22,278 nt of DNA, taken from assembly GCA_032122615.1 (NCBI GenBank), contig JAQBGF010000200.1, positions 1 to 22,278 of the forward strand, given 5' to 3'. The translations under genes and the position numbers were made by a program. Shown here one piece after another: positions 1 through 7,082 of the stretch (positions are counted from its first letter, which is position 1; every line of letters starts with the position of its first letter). The stretch comes from SHZI01 sp032122615. GTDB lineage: Bacteria; Pseudomonadota; Gammaproteobacteria; Steroidobacterales; GCA-2729495. The notes under the pieces were generated by a model. The model saw only the letters and a program-made list of their open reading frames with translations, searched no databases and was not told the origin of the DNA.

Positions 1-34
1 GCCCTGTCAGCAACTTTCAGTCCGATTTCACCAA

Positions 35-661
35 GTGCTCCTAAGTACTCGACATATAACACTTTCTCCAAGACTCGAGTCCTCGTCCCTGGTGTGGGCG
101 ACTGGCTTTGCTGTGATGCTCGTCACACTTCAGTTGCTGCCGGAGGAGTGGCACCGGACCCTCTGGTACGACCGCGCGGCTATCACTGGCGGTGAGTACT
201 GGCGCATTCTGACCGGTAATCTGGTGCATCTCGGCTGGGTGCATCTGGCGCTCAACGTAAGCGCGTTGCTGATCGGCACGTGGGTTTTCTATCCGGCGAG
301 GAATCCAATCGCGTGGGCCATAGCGCAGATCGTCTGTTCTATCGTCAGCAGCACGGGACTGTATTTTTTCAGCCCCGAAGTTTCCTGGTGCGTGGGTATG
401 TCAGGCGCCTTGCACGGCCTGTTGATGATCGGCGCCATAGACTGGATCCGGCAGGGTGATCGAATGGGTTGGGCGCTGCTCGCGATCTGGACCGGCAAGC
501 TGGCGTGGGAGCAATGGCAAGGTGCCCTACCGTTCTCAACGGAGTCATTGGGTTCGGCAATAGTCACGGACGCCCATCTCTGGGGTGCCGTTGGTGGATT
601 GTTGTATCTTGCCGGCGAGCAGGTTTACCGGCGGTGGGTGCACCGCACCGTCACGAGCTGA
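35..661 (+). CDS. rrtA: Rhombosortase (rhomboid-family intramembrane serine protease)
   Basis: This is a small polytopic rhomboid protease of the rhombosortase type. In family knowledge it processes proteins with a C-terminal GlyGly-CTERM sorting tail in the inner membrane. The sequence shows the rhomboid Ser motif GMSGALHG (Ser123), a His in TDAHLWG (His181), the typical early segment RILTGNLVHLGWVHLALN and the KLAWEQ segment. About six hydrophobic helices fit in 208 residues, the usual short length of this subfamily. The start is unsure: GTG at 35 has no clear ribosome site, and GTG at 92 or ATG at 116 are alternatives that keep all motifs. It ends 17 bases before fabG, so the two are probably co-transcribed. 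No protein in the window carries a GlyGly-CTERM tail, so substrates must lie elsewhere. A general rhomboid protease is the alternative. Confidence 0.85.
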   Translation: MLLSTRHITLSPRLESSSLVWATGFAVMLVTLQLLPEEWHRTLWYDRAAITGGEYWRILTGNLVHLGWVHLALNVSALLIGTWVFYPARNPIAWAIAQIVCSIVSSTGLYFFSPEVSWCVGMSGALHGLLMIGAIDWIRQGDRMGWALLAIWTGKLAWEQWQGALPFSTESLGSAIVTDAHLWGAVGGLLYLAGEQVYRRWVHRTVTS

Positions 662-678
662 ATGACCGGGAGAGTTTG

Positions 679-1443
679 ATGCCGACCACAGCAGAACTTC
701 TGTCGCTCTCTGGTGAAATCGCACTGGTTACCGGCGCATCGCGGGGAATCGGCGCAGGAATTGCCGACGCGTTGGGCCGCGCTGGCGCCACCGTAATTGG
801 CACGGCCACCACGGCACCCGGAGCAGCCGCCATAACGACGCGCCTTAAGGAGCTGGGCATCGCCGGACGCGGCCTGATGCTCGATGCGTCGTCGGCTGAT
901 TCAGTGGCGGCGGCGGAAAAAGACATTGCAGCTCGCGAGGGGCAGATTTCAATTCTCGTCAATAACGCCGGCATTACTCGCGACAACCTCCTGCTGCGCA
1001 TGAAAGATGAGGAATGGGATGCGGTGATCGCAACCAATCTCTCGTCGGTATTTTTGACCAGTAAGGTCTTCGTCCGCGGCATGTTGAAAAAACGCCATGG
1101 CCGGATCATTAATATTTCGTCCGTGATTGGTGCCATGGGCAATGCGGGACAGGCAAACTACGCCGCTGCAAAGGCAGGGATCGTGGGCTTTTCCAAATCA
1201 CTGGCGCGCGAAGTCGGCAGCCGCGGGATTACCGTAAACGTGGTTGCGCCCGGATTCATCCAGACCGATATGACCAGCGCATTGCCGGACGAGCAGCGAG
1301 AGAAGCTTGCGGCGCAGATCCCGTTGCAGCGGCTCGGGGCCGTGGACGACGTGGCTGGCGCCGTGTTGTTCCTGGCATCACGGGCCGGCGGCTATGTGAC
1401 CGGCGAGACGCTGCACGTCAATGGTGGCTTGCTGATGACGTGA
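679..1443 (+). CDS. fabG: 3-oxoacyl-[acyl-carrier-protein] reductase FabG
   Basis: FabG reduces 3-oxoacyl-ACP to 3-hydroxyacyl-ACP with NADPH in type II fatty acid synthesis in the cytoplasm. The 254-residue short-chain dehydrogenase shows the cofactor motif TGASRGIG (18-25), NNAG (95-98) and the catalytic triad Ser148, Tyr161 and Lys165 (YAAAK). The C-terminus GGYVTGETLHVNGGLLMT is typical of FabG. The reading frame is open much further upstream, but the start is set at ATG 679 because GGGAGAG lies just before it and the protein then matches the usual 245-255 residues. It sits directly ahead of acpP and fabF, as in many Gammaproteobacteria. A fabD gene, often immediately upstream, is not there; rrtA takes that place. 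Confidence 0.96.
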   Translation: MPTTAELLSLSGEIALVTGASRGIGAGIADALGRAGATVIGTATTAPGAAAITTRLKELGIAGRGLMLDASSADSVAAAEKDIAAREGQISILVNNAGITRDNLLLRMKDEEWDAVIATNLSSVFLTSKVFVRGMLKKRHGRIINISSVIGAMGNAGQANYAAAKAGIVGFSKSLAREVGSRGITVNVVAPGFIQTDMTSALPDEQREKLAAQIPLQRLGAVDDVAGAVLFLASRAGGYVTGETLHVNGGLLMT

Positions 1444-1448
1444 GGAAA

Positions 1449-1472
1449 CCCTGCCATATGGCGGGATTTTTT
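1449..1472 (+). terminator. Terminator-like hairpin after fabG
   Basis: CCCTGCC at 1449-1455 pairs with GGCGGG at 1460-1465. This makes a six-pair GC stem with one bulged T and an ATAT loop, and six T follow at 1467-1472. It begins 6 bases after the fabG stop. The form is that of a Rho-independent terminator or attenuator, which would separate fabG transcription from that of acpP. Confidence 0.6.
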
Positions 1473-1502
1473 GCACTGCTAGATTGGTTGAGAGCGTTAA
1501 CT

Positions 1503-1538
1503 TAGAATACCGCCCGGTCAGGGGACCAGGTTGGTCTC
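1503..1538 (+). promoter_or_regulatory. Candidate acpP promoter -10 and leader hairpin
   Basis: TAGAAT at 1503-1508 matches the sigma-70 -10 box at 5 of 6 bases, but I find no convincing -35 box at 16-18 bases. Downstream, GACCA (1524-1528) and TGGTC (1532-1536) form a short hairpin in the presumed acpP leader, ahead of the purine-rich AGAGGA ribosome site. A separate acpP promoter is expected because a terminator-like hairpin precedes it. The exact boxes are a guess. Confidence 0.3.
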
Positions 1539-1558
1539 ACGAAGAGGACATTTCAGAC

Positions 1559-1801
1559 ATGAGCAGCATTGAGTCACAGGTCAAGAGCATCGTCGCCGAG
1601 CAACTTGGCGTTAAGGAAGAGGAAGTCACGAATCAGGCTTCTTTTGTTGATGATCTCGGCGCCGATTCACTGGATACGGTCGAGCTGGTCATGGCGCTCG
1701 AGGAAGAGTTCGAGACCGAGATTCCAGACGAGGATGCGGAAAAGATCAAGACTGTCCAGCAGGCCATCGACTACATCAGCCAGCGGGCAGTGGCATCCTG
1801 A
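1559..1801 (+). CDS. acpP: Acyl carrier protein AcpP
   Basis: AcpP carries growing acyl chains as thioesters on a 4'-phosphopantetheine arm in the cytoplasm. The 80-residue acidic protein has the classic attachment motif GADSLDTVE, with Ser37 as the modified residue (Asp36-Ser37-Leu38). It also has the acidic recognition helix II that follows, including LVMALEEEFETEIPDEDAEK. The length is normal (E. coli has 78 with Met). The start at ATG 1559 is chosen over an upstream in-frame start at 1484 because it gives the canonical N-terminus MSSIESQVKSIV and follows AGAGGA. It is flanked by spacers of 115 and 108 bases that both hold hairpins, unlike the tight spacing elsewhere in this array. Confidence 0.97.
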   Translation: MSSIESQVKSIVAEQLGVKEEEVTNQASFVDDLGADSLDTVELVMALEEEFETEIPDEDAEKIKTVQQAIDYISQRAVAS

Positions 1802-1818
1802 TCGGCGAATCCGGTTGG

Positions 1819-1859
1819 GCCGGACCTGCCACGTGGTCTGGTCCGGCTGGCCCGGCCAG
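1819..1859 (+). repeat. Nested palindromes in the acpP-fabF spacer
   Basis: GCCGGACC (1819-1826) and GGTCCGGC (1840-1847) are a perfect 8-base inverted repeat around a 13-base loop. Overlapping its right arm is a second inverted repeat, CTGGC (1847-1851) with GCCAG (1855-1859). The two hairpins share base 1847 and so partly compete. There is no T-tract, so this is not a standard terminator. It could protect the 3' end of an acpP transcript or attenuate reading into fabF. Confidence 0.5.
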
Positions 1860-1909
1860 ATCTGCACAGGTCAGGCCGTAATCCAGCCAGGTTGCGGAAC
1901 CACAATCTA

Positions 1910-3148
1910 ATGTCCAGCAGACGCGTCGTCGTGACCGGGATGGGAATTATCTCCCCGGTCGGCAATGAACTGGAGGCAGCCTGGAAGCAGGTTGTTGGCG
2001 GTCACTCCGGCATCGGACCCATCACCGACTTCGACGTCAGCGAATTTTCCACGCGCTTTGGCGGCAATATCCGTGATTTCGATGCCAGCCAGTACATGCC
2101 GGCGAAGGACGTCAAGAAGATGGATCCCTTCATGCAATTCGGAATAGCCGCGGCGTCCCAGGCTGTTGTGCATGCGGGACTGGCAGACAGCGGTTACTCA
2201 CCAGACCGGATTGGCGTGGCCATCGGTTCGGGAATTGGCGGTCTCGGCACCATCGAAGCTAATCATACGCGCTGCCAGGAAGGCGGCCCGCGCAAGATTT
2301 CTCCCTTTTTCGTTCCGGCCAGCATCATCAACATGATTTCGGGCCATGTCTCCATACAGCACGGGTATCGCGGGCCCAATATCGCCCTCGTCAGCGCGTG
2401 TACGACGGCAACGCACAGCATCGGCATGGCGGCCCGGCTCATTGAGCATGGCGACGCGGACGTCATGCTGGCCGGTGGAGCGGAGCACGGCATTACGCCG
2501 CTCGGGCTCGGCGGCTTTTGCGCCGCCCGGGCATTGTCCCAGCGCAACGATGACCCCGCTGCTGCGAGCCGGCCATGGGACAAGGATCGTGACGGTTTCG
2601 TACTGAGCGACGGCGCTGCCTGTCTCGTACTGGAAGATTTTGAATCAGCGCGAAAGCGTGGCGCCCAGATCTTTGCTGAGGTCATTGGCTTCGGAATGAG
2701 CGCCGATGCCCATCACATCACGGCTCCGCCGGAGAACGGTGAGGGTGCTCAGGCCTGCATGGCCGCCGCCTTGAAGGATGCGCATCTCAACCCCGACCAG
2801 ATCGACTACATCAACGCACACGGCACGTCCACGCCGCTCGGCGATCTCGCGGAAACGCGTGCCGTGCGGGGCGTGTTCGGTGCTCACGCGAGCAAGGTCG
2901 CTGTCAGTTCCACGAAGTCGACAACTGGCCACCTGCTGGGGGCTGCGGGTGCCGTCGAGGCGGTGTTCTGCATTCTGGCGATTCGCGACCAGGTGGCGCC
3001 GCCGACGATCAATATCGACACCCCGGATCCGGAGTGTGACCTGGATTACGTGCCGAAAACGGCCCGGCGCATGACGATCAACAGCACGCTCAGTAATTCA
3101 TTCGGGTTTGGCGGCACTAACGGCAGCCTGATTTTCCGCCGGATCTGA
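1910..3148 (+). CDS. fabF: 3-oxoacyl-[acyl-carrier-protein] synthase II FabF
   Basis: FabF condenses malonyl-ACP with acyl-ACP to lengthen fatty acids. In E. coli it also governs the temperature-dependent C16:1 to C18:1 step. The 412-residue protein has the thiolase-fold active site: nucleophile Cys164 in SACTTATHS, His304 in NAHGTSTPLGD, and Lys336/His341 in STKSTTGHLLGAAGAVE. These positions are within one residue of the E. coli enzyme. The C-terminal NSFGFGGTN loop is intact. ATG 1910 is preferred over a TTG at 1892 because it gives the canonical MSSRRVVVTGMG start. The ribosome site is weak, which suits lower expression than acpP. pabB follows after 11 bases. Confidence 0.97.
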   Translation: MSSRRVVVTGMGIISPVGNELEAAWKQVVGGHSGIGPITDFDVSEFSTRFGGNIRDFDASQYMPAKDVKKMDPFMQFGIAAASQAVVHAGLADSGYSPDRIGVAIGSGIGGLGTIEANHTRCQEGGPRKISPFFVPASIINMISGHVSIQHGYRGPNIALVSACTTATHSIGMAARLIEHGDADVMLAGGAEHGITPLGLGGFCAARALSQRNDDPAAASRPWDKDRDGFVLSDGAACLVLEDFESARKRGAQIFAEVIGFGMSADAHHITAPPENGEGAQACMAAALKDAHLNPDQIDYINAHGTSTPLGDLAETRAVRGVFGAHASKVAVSSTKSTTGHLLGAAGAVEAVFCILAIRDQVAPPTINIDTPDPECDLDYVPKTARRMTINSTLSNSFGFGGTNGSLIFRRI

Positions 3149-3159
3149 ACCCGATCCCA

Positions 3160-4548
3160 ATGGTCCAGCACGCGGCCGTGGCAATCCAGCCGGTCGAACT
3201 GCCAGACAATTTCGACTTGCTGGCCATGCACGCCCGGCTTCCGGATCGCTATCCCTTTCTCCTGGAAAGTGTCGCCACTGCCCCCGATGTCCGCGGATTG
3301 GTGGAGGCCCACGACATACTGTTTGCGTTTCCGGGGGAAACACTTCGACTCGACCGGAACTTTCAGCTTCACGGGCCGAAAGCAACCACTGGCAACCATT
3401 TCCTGCCCGCTTTGGACGCCTGGTGGCGACGTGTCAGGACGCCAACGGAGCCCGACGCTTCACTGCCATTTACCGGCGGCTGGTTCCTGTTTCTTGGCTA
3501 CGAACTCGTCGGGCAAATTGAACCAGGCATCAATACGCCGCCGCCGCCGGAGGGGCCCGTTGCTTTCGCCACCCGGATCCCGGTCGCGCTGGTCCGCAAT
3601 CGCCGTACGAACCAGGCCTGGATCGTTGCCGAAAACGATCAGTCAGCGGCCATCGATCGCGTGAGGACGGATGTGGCGACGTGTCGCGGGCACTCGTCCA
3701 GCACCAGCGCTGCCGGGCGACTGGTCGGCGGAATTGTCGAGTCGGAACCCAGTGCGTTTCTGACGGCGGTTCACGAGATTCGCCGCCGTATTGCCCGCGG
3801 CGATGTCTATCAGGTCAATCTGGCCCGCCACTGGCGGGCCACTCTCAGTTCCAGCGCGCTGACCGCTGATATCTATCGTGACCTGCGGCGGACGAATCCG
3901 GCACCGTATGCGGGCATTGCCACGCTGGACGACTGGACACTGATCAGTTCATCCCCTGAACGCCTCGTGCGAAGTCGCGGCGGTGTGGTGGAGACCCGGC
4001 CCATTGCCGGCACGCGGCCGACCGCTGATGATCCGGCACTGGAGGAAGTGGAGCGGCGTGATCTGCTGGCCAATCCCAAGGAGCGCGCCGAGCACATCAT
4101 GTTGATTGATCTCGAACGGAACGATCTTGGCCGGGTCAGCCAGCCTGGCTCCGTGGAGGTCGACGAATTCATGGTCGTCGAATCCTATGCCCATGTGCAC
4201 CACATCGTGTCCAATGTGCGTGGTCGGCTGCGACCGGAGGTTTCACCGGGGGAACTGATTGCGGCCATGTTTCCCGGCGGAACGATTACCGGCTGCCCAA
4301 AGGTGCGCTGCATGGAGATCATTGGCGAGCTTGAGGCAGCCCCGCGCGGCCCCTACACCGGCTCCATGGGCTACCTGAATCGGGACGGCAGTTGCGATCT
4401 CAATATCCTGATACGCAGCTTTCTGGTGCAGGATCGTGCGTTGAGCTTTGCGGCGGGCAGCGGCATCGTTGCGGATTCCGATCCCGCGCGCGAGCTTGAT
4501 GAAACACGTGCCAAGGCCAAGGGTCTTCTGCTCGCGCTTGGGGCTTAG
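3160..4548 (+). CDS. pabB: Aminodeoxychorismate synthase component I (PabB)
   Basis: PabB converts chorismate and ammonia (from the PabA glutaminase) to 4-amino-4-deoxychorismate for p-aminobenzoate and folate. The 462-residue protein has the N-terminal domain (SLPFTGGWFLFLGYELVG, 101-118) and the chorismate-binding domain, roughly 195-460. Motifs seen are GDVYQVNLAR (214-223), SSSPERL, LLANPKERAEHIMLIDLERND (302-322), FPGGTITGCPK (371-381) and GPYTGSMGY. At the key position the motif is PIAGT (281-285) with Ala283, where E. coli PabB has PIKGT and a nucleophilic Lys; TrpE has Ala there. Anthranilate synthase is therefore the main alternative. The pabC gene 6 bases downstream and the Gly-rich N-domain argue for PabB. 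Confidence 0.85.
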   Translation: MVQHAAVAIQPVELPDNFDLLAMHARLPDRYPFLLESVATAPDVRGLVEAHDILFAFPGETLRLDRNFQLHGPKATTGNHFLPALDAWWRRVRTPTEPDASLPFTGGWFLFLGYELVGQIEPGINTPPPPEGPVAFATRIPVALVRNRRTNQAWIVAENDQSAAIDRVRTDVATCRGHSSSTSAAGRLVGGIVESEPSAFLTAVHEIRRRIARGDVYQVNLARHWRATLSSSALTADIYRDLRRTNPAPYAGIATLDDWTLISSSPERLVRSRGGVVETRPIAGTRPTADDPALEEVERRDLLANPKERAEHIMLIDLERNDLGRVSQPGSVEVDEFMVVESYAHVHHIVSNVRGRLRPEVSPGELIAAMFPGGTITGCPKVRCMEIIGELEAAPRGPYTGSMGYLNRDGSCDLNILIRSFLVQDRALSFAAGSGIVADSDPARELDETRAKAKGLLLALGA

Positions 4549-4554
4549 ATCGGT

Positions 4555-5382
4555 ATGGAAAACTGGTGGATCAATGGGCAACCGGGGCGTCTGATCGACG
4601 TTGCCGATCGCGGCTTCACCTACGGTGACGGACTGTTCGAAACCATCGCTGTGCGCAATGGCGAGGCCCGTTTCCTGGCGCTGCACCTGGATCGTCTGCT
4701 GGGTGGCTGCGGTCGGCTGCGCATCGCGGCACCGGAGCGCGGGGCCCTTGAGGTCAGCCTGGTGACCGCGGCCCGCGGACTCCGCCACGGGGTTCTCAAG
4801 GTTATCGTGACGCGGGGCACGGGAGTCCGAGGCTATAAACTTCCCGCGGCGCCGGTTGCCACTGTGGTCTGGGGCACGATGGAAAGCGAGCCACGGCAGT
4901 CCGAGCCTGTCGAAATTCGCTGGTGTGAGACTATGGTGTCGGTCAATCCGGCAACAGCAGGACTCAAGACACTGGGGCGTCTCGAGCAAGTGCTCGCCCG
5001 TGCCGAATGGACCGGGACGGAAGTGGTTGAGGGGCTGATGACCACGACCGACGGGCAACTCATCGGTGGAACATCCAGCAATGTTTTTATCGTTGCCGGA
5101 GATCGTATCCTGACACCGGCACTGCACCGCGCCGGTGTCGCCGGGGTGATGCGCCGCGTGGTACTGGATGCGGCGCGACGGGATGGCATCGAGGTTATCG
5201 AGACCGACCTGGCGCCGTCCCAGGTTCATGACGCAACGGAGCTTTTTGTGAGCAATGCGTTGACCGGAATTCGCTCCGTGTGCCGGGTTGGTTCACAGGC
5301 ATGGACGGTCGGGCCTGTAACCAAACGTCTGCAGGAGCTGCTGGCCGCTGCCGGGGTCGGGGAATGCGCCGGAGCCTCCTGA
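4555..5382 (+). CDS. pabC: Aminodeoxychorismate lyase (PabC)
   Basis: PabC is a pyridoxal-phosphate enzyme of fold type IV. It cleaves 4-amino-4-deoxychorismate to p-aminobenzoate and pyruvate. The 275-residue protein shows the N-terminal DRGFTYGDGLFET (18-30) typical of the family, the catalytic-lysine segment GLKTLGRLEQVLAR (Lys138), and GGTSSNVFIV with the later AGVAGVMRR cofactor-phosphate loop. It follows pabB by 6 bases and its 3' end overlaps mltG by 19 bases, so the pair acts as one folate module within the operon. Related branched-chain or D-amino acid transaminases are less likely given this context and the KTLGRLEQVLAR signature. Confidence 0.93.
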   Translation: MENWWINGQPGRLIDVADRGFTYGDGLFETIAVRNGEARFLALHLDRLLGGCGRLRIAAPERGALEVSLVTAARGLRHGVLKVIVTRGTGVRGYKLPAAPVATVVWGTMESEPRQSEPVEIRWCETMVSVNPATAGLKTLGRLEQVLARAEWTGTEVVEGLMTTTDGQLIGGTSSNVFIVAGDRILTPALHRAGVAGVMRRVVLDAARRDGIEVIETDLAPSQVHDATELFVSNALTGIRSVCRVGSQAWTVGPVTKRLQELLAAAGVGECAGAS

Positions 5383-6386
5383 TCGCAGCCGTTGCGGCGG
5401 TCGGTCTGGCAGCGGGTGCTGTGCTGTGGGCGCGCCACTACCTGAATACCCCGTTGTCTGTTCCTGAGGCCGGTTACCGCCTGGACGTTGCCCCGGGCAG
5501 CGCATGGTCTGCAGTAGCCCGACAGCTGGCTGATGACGGCATCACGGCGTGGCCGGCCCTGCTGAAAGTCTACGGACGGCTGGCAGGCCAGTCCGGCCGA
5601 ATCAAGGCGGGGGAATACCAGTTGGCGCCGGGCGCGACGCCGGTTTCACTACTGCGGGAACTGGTTTCGGGTCGCATAATTCTGCACAAGCTGACGCTCG
5701 TCGAGGGCTGGTCAGTAAAGGATATTTTGCAGGCACTGGCGGGCTCCCCGCCGACCCTCGAATCGACGCTCAAGGCCACCGGGGCGGCTGACCTCGCCCG
5801 CGAACTGGGCTTGCCGTGGACGAGTGCGGAGGGGGCCTTCCTGCCGGAAACCTACCTGTACGCCCGGGGTGCGACAGACCGCGATTTGCTCCTGCGTGCG
5901 CACGCGGCGCTAACGGAGCGACTCAATCAGGCCTGGGAATCCCGGCAACCGGACCTGCCACTGGCCAGTGCCTACGAACTCCTGATTCTGGCATCGATCG
6001 TCGAGCGGGAAACCGCCCTGGCAAGAGAAAGACCCTTGATCGCCGGTGTGTTCATCAGGCGATTGCGACTCGGGATGAGACTGCAAACCGACCCCACTGT
6101 CATCTACGGTCTCGGTTCGAGCTTTAACGGCAACCTGACCCGGCGGCATCTGGAAACGGATTCACCGTGGAATACCTACACGCGCGCGGGCCTGCCGCCA
6201 ACGCCGATTGCCATGCCCGGCGGGGCAGCGATCGATGCCGTGGCAAGACCAGCAGACGGCAGTGCGGTGTTTTTCGTGGCCACCGGGAACGGCGATGGGA
6301 GTCACAAGTTCAGCGATACACTCCGCGAACACGAAGCCGCGGTCCGGAATTACCTGGCCGCACTAAAGCGCCAGAACCGTAACTGA
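5364..6386 (+). CDS. mltG: Endolytic murein transglycosylase MltG
   Basis: MltG is an inner-membrane enzyme that cuts nascent glycan strands and is thought to set their length. The 340-residue product equals the E. coli length. It has one N-terminal membrane anchor (about residues 3-22, LLIAAVAAVGLAAGAVLW), a LysM-like region (GEYQLAPGATPVSLLREL) and the YceG catalytic domain. The catalytic Glu lies in LASIVERET (Glu214), followed by GMRLQTDPTVIYGLG, NTYTRAGLPPTPI and the C-terminal GSHKFSDTLREHEAAV. ATG 5364 is chosen because GGGG lies just upstream and the anchor begins at once; this start lies inside the end of pabC, suggesting translational coupling. Confidence 0.95.
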   Translation: MRRSLLIAAVAAVGLAAGAVLWARHYLNTPLSVPEAGYRLDVAPGSAWSAVARQLADDGITAWPALLKVYGRLAGQSGRIKAGEYQLAPGATPVSLLRELVSGRIILHKLTLVEGWSVKDILQALAGSPPTLESTLKATGAADLARELGLPWTSAEGAFLPETYLYARGATDRDLLLRAHAALTERLNQAWESRQPDLPLASAYELLILASIVERETALARERPLIAGVFIRRLRLGMRLQTDPTVIYGLGSSFNGNLTRRHLETDSPWNTYTRAGLPPTPIAMPGGAAIDAVARPADGSAVFFVATGNGDGSHKFSDTLREHEAAVRNYLAALKRQNRN

Positions 6387-6399
6387 GGAATTCACGGTA

Positions 6400-7032
6400 G
6401 TGGGCGAAACTGTCAGTCAGCGTGGCCGCTTCATTACCGTCGAGGGAATCGAGGGCGTTGGCAAGTCGACCAATCTCGGTTTTATTTCCAGTGAACTGCG
6501 GCGGGCTGGCCACGCGGTGGTGGAAACTCGCGAGCCCGGCGGTACCGCGCTGGGCGAGCGGGTCCGGGAACTGTTGCTGAGCCCGGCAACCCGCATGGCT
6601 CCACTGACCGAACTGTTGCTGATGTTTGCTGCTCGTGCCGCGCATCTGGACGAGGTCATTCGCCCGGCGTTGAGCAGCGGCAAATGGGTCGTCTGCGATC
6701 GATTCACCGATGCCAGCCACGCCTACCAGGGTGGAGGGCGCGGCCTGTCGGCGCACACCATCGATGCACTGGCCGCGGTGGTCCAGGGCGAGCTGCGGCC
6801 GGACCTGACCCTGCTGCTTGACGTGCCGCTGGAGGTCTCGGCACAACGCCAGGCCGGACGCGGCAAGCGGGATCGCTTTGAGCGGGAGTCTGGCGAATTT
6901 TTCGAACGCGTTCGCCAGGCTTACCTCGACCTAGCGGCACGCGACCCGGCCCGGATCCGGCTCATCGATGCCAGTCGCCCCCTGGTCGCTGTTCAGGCAG
7001 ATATTCATCTCGCGCTTCGGGATCTGGTGTAG
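6400..7032 (+). CDS. tmk: Thymidylate kinase
   Basis: Tmk phosphorylates dTMP to dTDP using ATP and is essential for dTTP supply. The 210-residue protein has the P-loop EGIEGVGKST (Lys22), the TREPGGT motif (43-49), the DRF motif (Asp100-Phe102) followed by DASHAYQGGGRG, and a lid-region RQAGRGKRDRFE (about 150-161) with the basic residues typical of bacterial enzymes. The start is GTG 6400. No better in-frame ATG precedes the P-loop, and GAGGA (6385-6389), overlapping the mltG stop, is well placed 10 bases upstream. Its position between mltG and holB is the conserved gammaproteobacterial order. Confidence 0.96.
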   Translation: MGETVSQRGRFITVEGIEGVGKSTNLGFISSELRRAGHAVVETREPGGTALGERVRELLLSPATRMAPLTELLLMFAARAAHLDEVIRPALSSGKWVVCDRFTDASHAYQGGGRGLSAHTIDALAAVVQGELRPDLTLLLDVPLEVSAQRQAGRGKRDRFERESGEFFERVRQAYLDLAARDPARIRLIDASRPLVAVQADIHLALRDLV

Positions 7033-7067
7033 ATCTGGCCTGTGGCATGACGGGTGGCCGAATGAAC

Positions 7068-7073
7068 AGGAGG
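7068..7073 (+). promoter_or_regulatory. Strong ribosome binding site that sets the holB start
   Basis: A perfect AGGAGG lies 9 bases before ATG 7083. It downgrades the two in-frame upstream ATG codons at 7047 and 7062, neither of which has such a site. Confidence 0.7.
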
Positions 7074-7082
7074 TCTTTGCAG

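Noticed and set aside
469..678. An N-terminal extension of fabG
   Set aside because: The frame is open but overlaps rrtA, and the extra residues have no FabG similarity. ATG 679 has a good ribosome site.
1488..1508. TTGAGA at 1488-1493 as a -35 box for TAGAAT
   Set aside because: The spacing is only 9 bases, too short for a sigma-70 promoter.
4243..5229. A 328-codon open frame on the - strand
   Set aside because: It is antisense to the end of pabB and most of pabC, both of which are clear. There is no family signature and no ribosome site pattern.
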